From JACVRW01 sp035650215 (GTDB taxonomy: Bacteria; Actinomycetota; Thermoleophilia; Solirubrobacterales; Thermoleophilaceae): a stretch of DNA of 64,000 nucleotides. The stretch lies in NCBI GenBank assembly GCA_035650215.1, contig DASRIC010000083.1, forward strand, positions 1 through 64,000, written 5' to 3'. A model generated the notes under the pieces. The model was not told the origin of the DNA and searched no databases. It worked only from the letters and a program-made list of their open reading frames with translations. Positions within the stretch are counted from its first letter, which is position 1. The number at the start of each line of letters is the position of its first letter. Below are positions 32,228 to 41,316 of this stretch, one piece after another. A program made the position numbers and the translations under genes.

Positions 32228-33412
32228 GATGAGCCGCTCGCGCTGAAGCTTCCCGTTCGCGGTGCGCGGCAGGCTCTCCACGAGCTCGAAGCGCTTCGGC
32301 ACCTTGTGGGGCGCGAGCCGGGAGCGGCACCAGTTGCGCAGCTCGTCATCGCGCAGCCCGTCGCGCGGCACGACGAAGGCCACGACCGCCTCGCCCCACT
32401 CCGGGTCGGGGCGGCCCGCCACGCCGGCGTCGGCCACCTCGGGATGGGCTTGCAGCACCTGCTCGACCTCGACCGGCGCCACCTTCTCGCCGCCGGTCAC
32501 GATCAGCTCCTTGATCCGCCCCTCGATGTGCAGGAGGCCCGCGGCGTCGAGACGGCCGCGGTCGCCCGTGTGAAGCCAGCCGTCGGGGCCGAGCGCGGCG
32601 CGAGCGACCATCGGCCCGGCGATCAGGAGCTCCCCGTCGGCCGCGACCTCGAGCCGGACGCCCGCCAGGGGCCTGCCGGGCTCGCCGGCGATCACCTGCG
32701 ACGCGGTCTCGGTCATCCCGTACACCGGCGTGACTGGGATCCCGGCGCGGGCCGCCCAGTCGAGCAGGCTCGGCGGGATCGGCCCCCCGCCGAGCGCGAT
32801 CGTCCGCAGCCCGGGCGCCGCGCGCAGTCCCGCCTCGCGCAGCCGGATGAGCATCGTCGGCACGAGCGAGGCGAGCGTGACCTCGCCCGTCTCGAGCGCG
32901 GCCTTCACGCGCGAGGTGTCGAAGCGCTCGTGGAGCACGGCGGTGGTTGCGTTCACGGCCGAGCGCACCAGGATCGACAGGCCCGCCACGTGGTGGAGGG
33001 GGAGCGGGCAGAGCCAGCGGTCGTCCGGGTCGGTGCCGAGCGCCTCGGCCGACGCGCGCGCGCTCGCCGCCAGGTTCTCGAGGGTGAGTCTCACCGCCTT
33101 CGGCTCGCCGGTGGTGCCCGAGGTGTGGATCACGAGTCCCGCCCGGTCGGAGCCGAGGGCGTCCAGCGGCGGCGCGGGCGCCGCCGGGTCGAGGGGCGCC
33201 GCCACCGCGCCGGCGCGCCAGGCCGCGTGGAGCAGCTCGCTGAACGCGATGCCGGGCGGCAGCGCGATCGGCACGGCCTGGCCCGGCTCGAAGCGCGCGG
33301 CCAGCTCGCCGGCTCGCGCGTCGAGCTCCGCGTAGGTCACGCTGCGGCCGCCCGCCACCACCGCCGGGTGGTGCGGGCGCTCACGGGCCGCACGCGCCAG
33401 CCATTCGCTCAT
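32225..33412 (-). CDS. menE: o-Succinylbenzoate-CoA ligase
   Basis: Adenylates o-succinylbenzoate and forms its CoA thioester for menaquinone synthesis. The 395-residue ANL-family protein has the P-loop-like HTSGTTGEPKAVRLT, VYGMTETASQVI, GWLHTGDRGRLDAAGLLHIEGRIKELIVTGGEKVAP and the C-terminal lysine in LPRTANGKLQRERL. It is short for the family because the N-terminal lobe is compact, which is usual in actinobacterial MenE. The ATG at 33412 has TACCCT 7 nt upstream. It is divergent from menB, 51 bp away. A different acid substrate is possible, but men genes on both sides support this call. Confidence 0.9.
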   Translation of the reverse strand: MSEWLARAARERPHHPAVVAGGRSVTYAELDARAGELAARFEPGQAVPIALPPGIAFSELLHAAWRAGAVAAPLDPAAPAPPLDALGSDRAGLVIHTSGTTGEPKAVRLTLENLAASARASAEALGTDPDDRWLCPLPLHHVAGLSILVRSAVNATTAVLHERFDTSRVKAALETGEVTLASLVPTMLIRLREAGLRAAPGLRTIALGGGPIPPSLLDWAARAGIPVTPVYGMTETASQVIAGEPGRPLAGVRLEVAADGELLIAGPMVARAALGPDGWLHTGDRGRLDAAGLLHIEGRIKELIVTGGEKVAPVEVEQVLQAHPEVADAGVAGRPDPEWGEAVVAFVVPRDGLRDDELRNWCRSRLAPHKVPKRFELVESLPRTANGKLQRERLI

Positions 33413-33419
33413 GCGCCCC

Positions 33420-33425
33420 AGGGTA
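33420..33425 (-). promoter_or_regulatory. Putative -10 box of menE
   Basis: TACCCT lies 7 nt before the menE ATG, within the 51-bp divergent menE/menB gap. Confidence 0.5.
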
Positions 33426-33447
33426 GGGCGAGGGGCCGGGCGAGCAC

Positions 33448-33453
33448 TATCGT
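33448..33453 (+). promoter_or_regulatory. Putative -10 box of menB
   Basis: TATCGT lies 10 nt before the menB ATG. The same hexamer and spacing precede the leuA leader peptide and the cystathionine beta-synthase gene. Confidence 0.5.
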
Positions 33454-33463
33454 TCGCGCCCGT

Positions 33464-34351
33464 ATGGCAACCACCGAGAGCGACGCCAGGGCGCACTGGG
33501 CCGAGGAGCAGGCGCGCCGGCGGATCCGCCCCGCGGCCGACTGGCAGCCGGGCGGGGAGTACGACGACATCCGCTACGAGCTCTCCGGTGGCATCGCGAA
33601 GGTGACCATCGACCGGCCCGAGCTGCGCAACGCGTTCCGCCCCGAGACGCTCATCGAGATCTCCGACGCGCTCGAGCGCGCGCGCGAGGACAGCTCGGTC
33701 GGCGTGATCGTGCTCACCGGCGAGGGCCCGCTCGCCTTCTGCTCCGGCGGCGACCAGCGCGTGCGCGGTGACACCGGCTACGTGGCGGGCGGCGCCTCGG
33801 TCGGGCGCTTCCACGTGACAGACCTGCACGTGCAGATGCGGCGCCTCCCAAAGCCGGTGGTGGCGATGGTGGCCGGCTACGCGGTCGGCGGCGGGCACGT
33901 GCTGCACGTGGTGTGCGACCTCACGATCGCGGCGGACAACGCCCGCTTCGGGCAGACCGGCCCGATGGTCGGGAGCTTCGACGGCGGTTTCGGGGCCAGC
34001 CTGCTCGCCGCGCAGGTGGGCCAGAAGAAGGCCAAGGAGCTCTGGTTCCTGTGCCGGCAGTACGGCGCGGAGGAGGCCCGCGAGATGGGGCTCGTGAACC
34101 GCGTTGTGCCGCTCGAGGAGCTCGAGGAGGAGACCGTGGCGTGGTGCTCCGAGATGCTGCGCCTCTCCCCCTTCGCGCTGCGGCTGATGAAGGCGAGCTT
34201 CCACGCTCACGAGGACGGCTACGCCGGCATCCAGCAGCTGGCCCACGACGCCAACCTGCTCTTCTACGCGAGCGACGAGGCGCGGGAGGGGCGCGAGGCG
34301 TACAAGGACAAGCGCCGGCCCGACTTCGGGAAGTTCCCGAAACGGCCGTGA
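33464..34351 (+). CDS. menB: 1,4-Dihydroxy-2-naphthoyl-CoA synthase
   Basis: Crotonase-fold enzyme closing the second ring of the menaquinone head group. The 295-residue protein has TIDRPELRNAFRP, FCSGGDQRVRGD (oxyanion-hole region of MenB), GYAVGGGHVLHVVCDLTIAADNARFGQTGP, VGSFDGGFGASLLA and the C-terminal KRRPDFGKFPKRP, a MenB signature. Length is normal. The menA GTG overlaps its stop (GTGA), starting the menB-menA-menC operon. Confidence 0.96.
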   Translation: MATTESDARAHWAEEQARRRIRPAADWQPGGEYDDIRYELSGGIAKVTIDRPELRNAFRPETLIEISDALERAREDSSVGVIVLTGEGPLAFCSGGDQRVRGDTGYVAGGASVGRFHVTDLHVQMRRLPKPVVAMVAGYAVGGGHVLHVVCDLTIAADNARFGQTGPMVGSFDGGFGASLLAAQVGQKKAKELWFLCRQYGAEEAREMGLVNRVVPLEELEEETVAWCSEMLRLSPFALRLMKASFHAHEDGYAGIQQLAHDANLLFYASDEAREGREAYKDKRRPDFGKFPKRP

Positions 34352-35247
34352 CGGGCGTGTCCGCGGCCCCGCGCGGGACGCTCAGGCTCTGGCTCCTCGC
34401 CGCGCGGCCGCGCACGCTGCCGGCGGCGATCGCGCCGGTGCTCGTGGGCACGTCCCTGGCGGGATCGGAGGACGTGTTCCGCGCGCTGCCGTTCGTTGCC
34501 GCGCTCGTGGGCAGCGTCTTCATCCAGATCGGCACCAACCTGTCGAACGACTACTCGGACGCGCGGCGGGGCGCCGACACCGACGACCGGCTCGGCCCCG
34601 TGCGCGTGACCGCCGGCGGGTTGATGCCGCCGCGCCGGGTGCTCACCGGCACCTACGTCGCGTTCGGGATCGCCGTGGCGGCGGGGGCCTACCTCGCCGC
34701 CGAGGCGGGCTGGGAGCTGCTCGTCGTGGGCGCCGCGTCGATCCTCGCCGGGGTGCTCTACACGGGCGGCCCGCGCCCGTACGGCTACGAGGGGCTCGGC
34801 GAGCTGTTCGTGTTCCTCTTCTTCGGGCTCGTGGCCGTGGCCGGGTCCTACTTCGTGCAGACCGAGGAGCTCCGCTGGGAGGCGCTTGCGCTGGCGGTGC
34901 CCGTGGGGCTTCTGGCGTCCGCGATCCTGGTGGTCAACAACGTGCGCGACGTGGACACCGACCGGCGCGCCGGCAAGCGCACCCTCGCGGTCAAGCTCGG
35001 CCGCGAGCGCGCGCGGAGGCTGTACGCGGCTATGCTGGTCGGCTCCTTCCTCGTGCCGCCCCTGCTCGTGCCGGCGCTGTCGCCGTGGCTCCTGCTCACC
35101 CTCGCGGCGCTGCCGCTCGTGCCGCCGCTCGTGCGCACGGTCTCGACGCACACGGACGGGGCGGCCCTCAACGGCGCCCTCGCCGGGACCGGCCGCCTGC
35201 TGGCGGTGTTCTCGCTGCTGCTCTCCGGCGGCCTGTTGCTCTCGTGA
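34348..35247 (+). CDS. menA: 1,4-Dihydroxy-2-naphthoate polyprenyltransferase
   Basis: Integral membrane UbiA-family enzyme that attaches the polyprenyl tail to DHNA, giving demethylmenaquinone. The 299-residue protein has the first Asp-rich motif in LSNDYSDARRGADTDDR (70s-80s), the second in NNVRDVDTDRRAGKRTLAVKLG, and about eight or nine hydrophobic segments such as PAAIAPVLVGTSLAG and LFVFLFFGLVAVAGSYF. The GTG start at 34348 overlaps menB; its stop overlaps menC (GTGA). It is the only membrane member of the men genes here. Confidence 0.95.
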   Translation: MTGVSAAPRGTLRLWLLAARPRTLPAAIAPVLVGTSLAGSEDVFRALPFVAALVGSVFIQIGTNLSNDYSDARRGADTDDRLGPVRVTAGGLMPPRRVLTGTYVAFGIAVAAGAYLAAEAGWELLVVGAASILAGVLYTGGPRPYGYEGLGELFVFLFFGLVAVAGSYFVQTEELRWEALALAVPVGLLASAILVVNNVRDVDTDRRAGKRTLAVKLGRERARRLYAAMLVGSFLVPPLLVPALSPWLLLTLAALPLVPPLVRTVSTHTDGAALNGALAGTGRLLAVFSLLLSGGLLLS

Positions 35248-36251
35248 AGCGCTCCGTCCTCCGCCTCTCCGTGCCGCTCAAGCAGCCGTTCGTGACCGCG
35301 AGCGGCGTGGTCACGGCGCGCGAGCTGCTGCTCCTGCGGCTCGAGGCGTCGGACGGGACGAGCGGCTACGGCGAGGCCGCCCCCTTCGAGCCCTACGACG
35401 GCGTGCCGCTCGAGCGCGCGGTGGCCGCCCTCACCGGGGGCGGTGGGCGCCGTCCGCCACAGGCGCGGGCGGCGGAGGAGATCGCGCGCCTCGACCTCCA
35501 GGCCAGACAGGAGGACCGGCCGCTCGCGGATCCGCTGAAGGACGCCCTGGCCGTGAACATGACCCTGCCCGGCGGCCCTCCCGCCGAGGTGGCGGCGCGC
35601 GCCCGGGCGGGGGTGGCCGAGGGCTTCGCCTGCTTCAAGCTCAAGGTCGGGCTGCCGGGCGACGCCGAGCGGGTGGCGGCCGTGCGCGAGGCGGTCGGCC
35701 CCTGGCCCGCGCTGCGGGTGGACGCCAACGGGGTGTGGACCGTCGACGAGGCCGTGCGCGCGATCCGGGCGATCGAGGAGCACGACCTCGAGTTCGTGGA
35801 GCAGCCCTGCCGCACGTTGCGGGAGCTGGCCGAGGTGCGCCAGCGGGTGTCCACGCCGATCGCCGCGGACGAGTCGGTGAGCTCGCCGCGCGAGCTGCGG
35901 CGCGCCGTCGAGCTCGAGGCCTGCGACGTCGTGAACGTCAAGCTCGCCGGCTCGGGCGGCTTTCGCCCCGCCCGCGACATGCTGCGCGAGGCCCAGGCGC
36001 ACGGCCTGGGCGCGTTCCTGTCGAGCACCCTCGACGGGCCCTGGGGAATCGCCGCCGCGCTGCAGCTGGCCGCCGCCGAGGGCGTGTCGATGGCCTGCGG
36101 CCTCGCCACCCTCGACCTGTTCGACGCCGACATCGCGCGCTCGCTGCCGGGGGCCCGGCGCGGAACCCTGCGGGTGCCCGGCGGCCCGGGCCTCGGCGTG
36201 CGAGTGGAGGACCAGGCGCTCGACGCGGTTACCGCCGAGCGCCTGGCCTGA
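35244..36251 (+). CDS. menC: o-Succinylbenzoate synthase
   Basis: Enolase-superfamily dehydratase making o-succinylbenzoate from SHCHC. The 335-residue protein has the FKLKVG lysine pair, metal ligands in RVDANGVWTVDEA, FVEQPC and IAADESV, and the KLAGSGG segment holding the second catalytic lysine. Because members also act as N-acylamino-acid racemases or dipeptide epimerases, context matters: it is coupled by GTGA to menA, which strongly supports menC. Last gene of the menBAC operon; convergent with the HtaA-like gene 11 nt away. Confidence 0.9.
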   Translation: MKRSVLRLSVPLKQPFVTASGVVTARELLLLRLEASDGTSGYGEAAPFEPYDGVPLERAVAALTGGGGRRPPQARAAEEIARLDLQARQEDRPLADPLKDALAVNMTLPGGPPAEVAARARAGVAEGFACFKLKVGLPGDAERVAAVREAVGPWPALRVDANGVWTVDEAVRAIRAIEEHDLEFVEQPCRTLRELAEVRQRVSTPIAADESVSSPRELRRAVELEACDVVNVKLAGSGGFRPARDMLREAQAHGLGAFLSSTLDGPWGIAAALQLAAAEGVSMACGLATLDLFDADIARSLPGARRGTLRVPGGPGLGVRVEDQALDAVTAERLA

Positions 36252-36262
36252 GGCTCCAGCCC

Positions 36263-36844
36263 CTAGAAGGGGAAGACCCGGTACCGGATGGTGGCCTTGC
36301 CGAGCACCGTCGAGCTCGACAGCACGGTGGTGCCGAACGCCGCGTTCAGCGCACCCGCGGCCGTGTCGGTCAGCGTGGCCGTGACCGGCCCGATGTTGAG
36401 GCTGCCGCCGCCGAAGCGGATACCGATGCCGGTGTAGTCGAGGTTCAGGAGCGGGAGCTTGTCAGCGCTCCCGTTGACCCGGCCGAACAGCTGGCGCCGC
36501 ATGAGGTTGATGTCGAAGTCGGTCAGGTTGACCGTCGTCGCCCCGGCGGTCAGCGAGATCCCGCCCTTGTGGAGCACGACCCCGGACCGCAGCGTGCTGC
36601 CGAGCGAGTTCGTGATCGGGAACGAGTAGCGAGCGCCCTCGAGCGTGGCTGGCGCAACCGCGCCGGGGGACACGCCGAGGCTCCCGAGGGCCGAGAGCGT
36701 GCCCGGGTCGACGTCGAGCGTCGTGACCCCGTAGTACCAGCCGAACGAGGCGCGCGCCTTCGATGGGGCGGCGCTCGCGGCCGGCGCCGCCACCAGCAGC
36801 GCGGCGAGCGCGGCTACGACAACCACTGAAAGCTTGCGATGCAT
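36263..36844 (-). CDS. Secreted HtaA-domain-like protein
   Basis: 193 residues with a clear signal peptide (MHRKLSVVVVAALAALLVAAPAASA, cleavage near 25). The mature part is beta-rich with the pattern FGWYYGVTTLDVDPG, SGVVLHKGGISLTAGATTVNLTDFDINL, reminiscent of HtaA-type domains found in haem-uptake and surface proteins of actinobacteria, but I see no clear haem ligands. It has a ribosome site GGGAGG 8 nt before the ATG and a hairpin GAGAA/TTCTC just upstream. It separates the two men groups; no functional link is evident. Confidence 0.7.
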   Translation of the reverse strand: MHRKLSVVVVAALAALLVAAPAASAAPSKARASFGWYYGVTTLDVDPGTLSALGSLGVSPGAVAPATLEGARYSFPITNSLGSTLRSGVVLHKGGISLTAGATTVNLTDFDINLMRRQLFGRVNGSADKLPLLNLDYTGIGIRFGGGSLNIGPVTATLTDTAAGALNAAFGTTVLSSSTVLGKATIRYRVFPF

Positions 36845-36882
36845 CTATCGACCTCCCAGTCCGAGAACGCCTTCTCAGGTCC

Positions 36883-37611
36883 CTACGAAGGGGGCGCGGC
36901 GTTCGGTTGGCGAGTCGGACCGATGCCCGCCACGAACGCCTCGATCAGGCGCGCCAGCTCGTCGGGCCGCTGAAGCTGCGGGGCGTGGCCCGCTTCCTCC
37001 ACGATCGCGGCCTGGCCGTGCGGTGCCGTCTCCGCCATCCGCTTGGCCGCCGCCGTGTAGCCCTGGTCGCGGGCCCCCGCGATCGCCAGCAGCGGCAGCT
37101 CGAAAGTGAGCAGCTCGTGCCAGACCGGCTCGAGCACACCCTGCCCGGCTGTCCTCAGCATCATCGCGAGGCCCTTGGGATCGTGCGCGAGGCGGCCCGC
37201 GCGCTGCTCTTCGATCAGCGTTTCCGTCTGGTCCGCGAACAGCGGCTGGCGCTCCCAGACCCCCACCACGTCGGCGATCGGCGCCGCCTCCATCCAGGCG
37301 GCCAGGCGCTCGTCGGCCTCCGCGCGGGCCGAGCGCAGCCCGGGGTGGTCGATCCCCGCCGTGGCGCCGACCGTGACGAGCCCGGGATAGCGCTCCGGGT
37401 GGCGCAGCGCGGCTCGCAGCGCGAGCCGCCCGCCGAGCGAGTAGCCCACCAGCACGCGCCCCTCGCCCTGCTCGGCGATCTCCCCGAGCCGGCCCTCGAA
37501 GCTGTGCTCGCGGTGGTCGAGGAGAACGCTCGGATAGCGTGTCGGCAGGAGCTCTGCCACCGGCCGCCAGGCGTCGCCACGCTGCATGAAGCCCGGGATG
37601 AAGAGCACCAT
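36883..37611 (-). CDS. menH: Alpha/beta hydrolase, probable SHCHC synthase
   Basis: Putative 2-succinyl-6-hydroxy-2,4-cyclohexadiene-1-carboxylate synthase, 242 residues. It has FIPGFMQRGDAWRPVAELL at the start, the nucleophile elbow VGYSLGGRLALRAALRHPER, and a late catalytic histidine in EEAGHAPQLQRPDELARLI. The family is broad, so menH is chosen by context: its ATG lies only 9 bp from that of menD, read the other way. An AGGAG lies very close to the ATG. A generic esterase cannot be excluded. Confidence 0.8.
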   Translation of the reverse strand: MVLFIPGFMQRGDAWRPVAELLPTRYPSVLLDHREHSFEGRLGEIAEQGEGRVLVGYSLGGRLALRAALRHPERYPGLVTVGATAGIDHPGLRSARAEADERLAAWMEAAPIADVVGVWERQPLFADQTETLIEEQRAGRLAHDPKGLAMMLRTAGQGVLEPVWHELLTFELPLLAIAGARDQGYTAAAKRMAETAPHGQAAIVEEAGHAPQLQRPDELARLIEAFVAGIGPTRQPNAAPPS

Positions 37612-37620
37612 CGCTCCTGC

Positions 37621-39273
37621 ATGATCCCGATCAACCGCACCTACGCGCCGATTCAGGCCTTCGTGGACGAGCTGGCGCGCTGCGGCATGCGCCACGCCGT
37701 GACCTCGCCCGGCTCGAGGAACGCGCCGCTGGCGCTCACGCTGGCGGCGCAGCCCGAAGTCGAGGCGGTGTCGGTGATCGACGAGCGCTCGGCCGGCTTC
37801 GTCGCGCTCGGGATGGCCAAGGCGAGCGGCCGGCCGGTCGCCGTGACCTGCACGTCGGGCACCGCGGCCGCCAACCTGCACCCCGCGGTGGTCGAGGCTT
37901 GGGAGGCGCGCGTACCGCTCGTCGTCCTGACCGCCGACCGCCCCCCTGAGCTGCGCGAGGTGGGCGCCGGCCAGGCGATCGACCAGCTGGGGCTCTACGG
38001 CAGTGCCGCCAAGTGGTTCGTGGAGGTGGGCACGCACGACCCGGGCCGTGAGACCGCCGTGCACCATCGCGCGCTCGCGTGTCGCGCCTACTGGACCGCG
38101 CTCGGCGGCCGGCCCGGGCCCGTGCACCTGAACGTCGCGCTGCGCGAGCCGCTCGCGCCCGTGCCGGAGGAGCTGACCGCGGCCGACTGGGCGGGCCGGC
38201 CGGGCGGGGGGCCCTGGACTGAGCTGCGCGAGCACGCGAGCGCGCCGCACGCGGACGACGTGCACCGCCTCGCCGGGCGGATCGCAGGGTCCTCCCGCGG
38301 CGTGATCGTGTGCGGTCCTGGAGCGGGCCCGGTGGCCGAGCCCGCCGCCCGGCTGGCGGCCCAGGCGGGCTGGCCGTTGCTGGCCGAGCCCACTTCCGGG
38401 GTGCGCTGCGGGGACCACGACCGCTCCCACGTCGTGGCTCACTACGACGTAATCCTTCGAGCGGAGGGCTTCCGCAGCGGCCACCGGCCCGAGCTGGTCC
38501 TGCGGACCGGGGACATGCCCACCTCGAAGCCGCTGCGGGCCTTCGTGGTTGCCGCGCCCCAGGTGGTGATCGACCCGCACGCCGTCTGGCACGAGCCCAC
38601 GCGCCGGGCCGAGCTGATGCTCGCGTCGGCCGCCGGCCCGACCCTCGACGCGCTGGCCTCCGCGATCGAGATGCGCGCGAGCGAGCCCGACCCCGCCTGG
38701 CTCTCCTCCTGGCGCGCCGCCGACGAGCTCGTGCCGGCCGCGCTCGCGGGCGCCCCCGACGACTTCGAGCCGAAGCTGCTCGCGCGGGTCGAGCCGGAGC
38801 TCCCCGACGAGGCGGTCGTATGGATCAGCTCCTCGATGCCGGTGCGCGACGTGGAGGCCTGGTTCCCGCAGTCGCCGAAGCGGATCCGCTTCCTCGCCAA
38901 CCGCGGCGCCAACGGGATCGACGGTGTGACCTCCTCGGCACTCGGCGCGGCCCTGGCCACCGGCCTTCCCACCTGGCTCCTCACCGGCGAGCTCGCGCTC
39001 CTCCACGACCTGGGCGGGCTGTACGCGGCGCGCCGGGCCGGCGCGCGGCTCGAGATCGTGTGTATCGACAACGGCGGCGGCGGGATCTTCGACTTCCTGC
39101 CGGTGGCCGAGCACGCCGAGCCCGAGCAATACGAGCGCCACGTGGCCACCCCGGCCGGCGTCTCGGTGGCGGACTCGTTCGACGAGGTGCGGGTGCTCCG
39201 GAGCGACCGCGCTCGCAACGTCGCGCTCCACCGCGAGCTGGTGGAGCAGGTGAGCGCTCAGCTCGGCGACTAA
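37621..39273 (+). CDS. menD: SEPHCHC synthase (2-succinyl-5-enolpyruvyl-6-hydroxy-3-cyclohexene-1-carboxylate synthase)
   Basis: Thiamine-diphosphate enzyme adding 2-oxoglutarate to isochorismate. The 550-residue protein starts MIPINRTYAPIQAFVDELAR, then HAVTSPGSRNAPLALTLA (27-44), VIDERSAGFVALGMAKASG with the ThDP glutamate, SGTAAANLHPAVVEA, and the C-terminal cofactor site LHDLGGLYAA...IDNGGGGIFDFLPVAEH. Length and motifs are standard. The ATG at 37621 is the only reasonable start. It is convergent with menF, overlapping by 4 bp, and divergent from menH with a 9-bp gap. Confidence 0.96.
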   Translation: MIPINRTYAPIQAFVDELARCGMRHAVTSPGSRNAPLALTLAAQPEVEAVSVIDERSAGFVALGMAKASGRPVAVTCTSGTAAANLHPAVVEAWEARVPLVVLTADRPPELREVGAGQAIDQLGLYGSAAKWFVEVGTHDPGRETAVHHRALACRAYWTALGGRPGPVHLNVALREPLAPVPEELTAADWAGRPGGGPWTELREHASAPHADDVHRLAGRIAGSSRGVIVCGPGAGPVAEPAARLAAQAGWPLLAEPTSGVRCGDHDRSHVVAHYDVILRAEGFRSGHRPELVLRTGDMPTSKPLRAFVVAAPQVVIDPHAVWHEPTRRAELMLASAAGPTLDALASAIEMRASEPDPAWLSSWRAADELVPAALAGAPDDFEPKLLARVEPELPDEAVVWISSSMPVRDVEAWFPQSPKRIRFLANRGANGIDGVTSSALGAALATGLPTWLLTGELALLHDLGGLYAARRAGARLEIVCIDNGGGGIFDFLPVAEHAEPEQYERHVATPAGVSVADSFDEVRVLRSDRARNVALHRELVEQVSAQLGD

Positions 39274-40721
39274 GCCAGCAGCGGAAGCAGCGCCTGCAGC
39301 TTGACCTCGGTCTCCGCGAGCTCCTCCGATGGCACGGAATCGCGCACGATCCCGCAGCCCGCGTACAGGTGGGCCACCGGGCCGCGCAGCAGCGCGCAGC
39401 GCAGCGCGACGCAGAACTCGCCGTCCTCCGCGAGGTCCGTCCAGCCCACCGCGCCCGCGTACCAGCCGCGGTCGAGGCCCTCGAGCACCGGTATCAGGGG
39501 CAGCGCTGCGTCGCGCGGCTCGCCGCCCACCGCCGGGGTCGGCAGCAGCAGCCCGGCGAGCTCGACGGCCGGCACTGGGTCGGCGAGCTGGGCACGGATC
39601 GGCGTGGCCAGGTGCTGAACGTTGTGCACCTTCACGAGCACCGGCTCCTCACCGGTGGCCACCCACAGGCTGACCGGGTCGAGCGTGCGCTCGATCCGGC
39701 GCGCCACGATCGACTGCTCCTCGCGGTCCTTGGCGCTTCGCAGCAGCGCCTCGCCGAGGTGGTCGTCCACCGCCGGATCGGCGCTGCGGCCTGTGGTCCC
39801 GGCCAGCGCCACCGTCTGGGCGCGCTGACCGTCGCGGCGCACGAGCAGCTCGGGACTCGCCCCCACGAACGCGAGCTGCGGGGTGCCCACGCACCAGCAG
39901 TAGCAGCCCGGGAACACCTCGCGCAGGGCGCCGAGCACCGCGGCGGCGTCGTGCCGCGAGCCCGCGTGGGCGCGCACCTCTCGCGCCAGCACCACCTTCT
40001 CGAGCGCGCCCGCCGTGATCAGCTCGACGGCGCGGGCCACCGCGCCCTCGTAGTGCGACGGCGGCGCCGCGCTGGCCACGAGCGTGCGCTGCACCGGGTC
40101 GGGGTCGACCAGCGGCATCGAGCGCGGCGCCAGCTCGGCCAGGCGGCCGAGCAGCCGGCCGGCCGTGGCGCCCGCGTCGTCGTCGGGCCCGACGAGGGCG
40201 GTGAGGGTCATGCGCGCGCGCTCGCCGCGGCGCACGAGCGCCACCTCGGGCAGCACGAGCGACGCCGGGGCGAGCGAGGCCCACTCCGGCGCCTCGCCGC
40301 CATCGTGGGCGAACGCGAACCCACCCAGGAACACGGGGCCGGTCGCGGGCGGTCCGTCCGGGTCCGCGGCGGGATCGTCGGCCAGCGCGCGGCGGCCCAG
40401 CTCGCGGGCGCGAGCAGCCGTCTCGCGGAAGCGGCCGGGGCCGGACGCCTCCAGCAGCGCCGCCTGGCCGAGCCCGGCGAGCGCGAAGCGGTCGCGATCG
40501 GGCTGTTCGAGGCAGGCGAAGCGGTCGTCGGCCCGTCGCGCGCCGAGCACGGCGGCCGAGAGGTCGAGCTCCGCCGCTATTGGGACCGTGACCGCCACCG
40601 GAACGGGACGCCCGTCGCGCCGCGCCCGGCGGATTCCCTGCTCGAGGCGCCCGTGCAGGCGCTCGCGGGTGGGCTCGTCGAGCCCGAAGGGCGAGTGTCC
40701 GCTGCCGGTGACGAGGCTCAC
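39270..40721 (-). CDS. menF: Isochorismate synthase
   Basis: Chorismate-utilising enzyme giving isochorismate for menaquinone. The 483-residue protein has ALEKVVLAREVRAHA, FVGASPELLVRRDGQRAQTVALAGTTGRS, REEQSIVARRIERTL, VQHLATPIRAQL and GWYAGAVGWTDLAEDGEFCVALRCALL. The lysine in LEKVVLAR is the usual isochorismate-synthase activating residue. Siderophore entC-type and menF-type are not separable by eye; the men neighbours decide it. The start is GTG at 40721, preceded 7 nt upstream by CATCCT, a near match to the local -10 pattern. Confidence 0.93.
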   Translation of the reverse strand: MSLVTGSGHSPFGLDEPTRERLHGRLEQGIRRARRDGRPVPVAVTVPIAAELDLSAAVLGARRADDRFACLEQPDRDRFALAGLGQAALLEASGPGRFRETAARARELGRRALADDPAADPDGPPATGPVFLGGFAFAHDGGEAPEWASLAPASLVLPEVALVRRGERARMTLTALVGPDDDAGATAGRLLGRLAELAPRSMPLVDPDPVQRTLVASAAPPSHYEGAVARAVELITAGALEKVVLAREVRAHAGSRHDAAAVLGALREVFPGCYCWCVGTPQLAFVGASPELLVRRDGQRAQTVALAGTTGRSADPAVDDHLGEALLRSAKDREEQSIVARRIERTLDPVSLWVATGEEPVLVKVHNVQHLATPIRAQLADPVPAVELAGLLLPTPAVGGEPRDAALPLIPVLEGLDRGWYAGAVGWTDLAEDGEFCVALRCALLRGPVAHLYAGCGIVRDSVPSEELAETEVKLQALLPLLA

Positions 40722-40752
40722 GGGCCCAAGGATGGCACCGCGAGCCCCAGAC

Positions 40753-41313
40753 CTACGTCGCGCCGCGCCCTCGCGCCACGGCCACCTCGCCGGTCCTGAC
40801 CATCTCGATCAGGCCGAACGGCCGGACCATCTCCTCGAACGCCTGGATCTTGTCGTCGCCCCCGGTGACCTCCACGGTCACGCTGCGCTTCGACACGTCC
40901 ACGGTCTTGCCGCGGAAGATGTCGGTGAACTGCATCACCTGGGCGCGCGAGTCGCCCTCGTGGCAGGAGATCTTGAACAGCGCGAGCTCCCGCGCCACGG
41001 TCTCGGGCGGATCGAGGTCGCGGATCTTGATCACGTGCACGAGCTTGTGGAGCTGCTTGGTCACCTGGTCGATCGGGTGCGCGGCGCCGTCGACCGTCAG
41101 CGTGATCCGCGACATCGACTCGTCGTCGGTCGGACCCACGGCGAGCGAGTCGATGTTGAAGCCGCGCCGGGCGAACAGGCCCGCGATGCGCGCGAGCACC
41201 CCTGGCTTGTTCTCCACGAGGATCGAGAGCACGTGCTTGCGACCGGTCCGGATGCCGCCGCTCGCCTCCAGATCGGCGAGGTTCAGGACCTCCTTGGTGC
41301 CTGGCTCGCCCAT
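40753..41313 (-). CDS. ilvN: Acetolactate synthase small (regulatory) subunit
   Basis: Regulatory subunit that binds valine and activates the catalytic subunit. 186 residues: N-terminal ACT domain HVLSILVENKPGVLARIAGLFARRGFNIDSLAVG (27-60), RITLTVDG, and a C-terminal ACT-like domain with LALFKISCHEGDSRAQVMQFTDIFRGKTVDVS and TGGDDKIQAFEEMVRPFGL. The first about 26 residues are a short extension not typical of E. coli IlvN. It follows ilvB with a 3-nt gap, so the subunits are co-expressed. Confidence 0.95.
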   Translation of the reverse strand: MGEPGTKEVLNLADLEASGGIRTGRKHVLSILVENKPGVLARIAGLFARRGFNIDSLAVGPTDDESMSRITLTVDGAAHPIDQVTKQLHKLVHVIKIRDLDPPETVARELALFKISCHEGDSRAQVMQFTDIFRGKTVDVSKRSVTVEVTGGDDKIQAFEEMVRPFGLIEMVRTGEVAVARGRGAT

Positions 41314-41316
41314 CGC

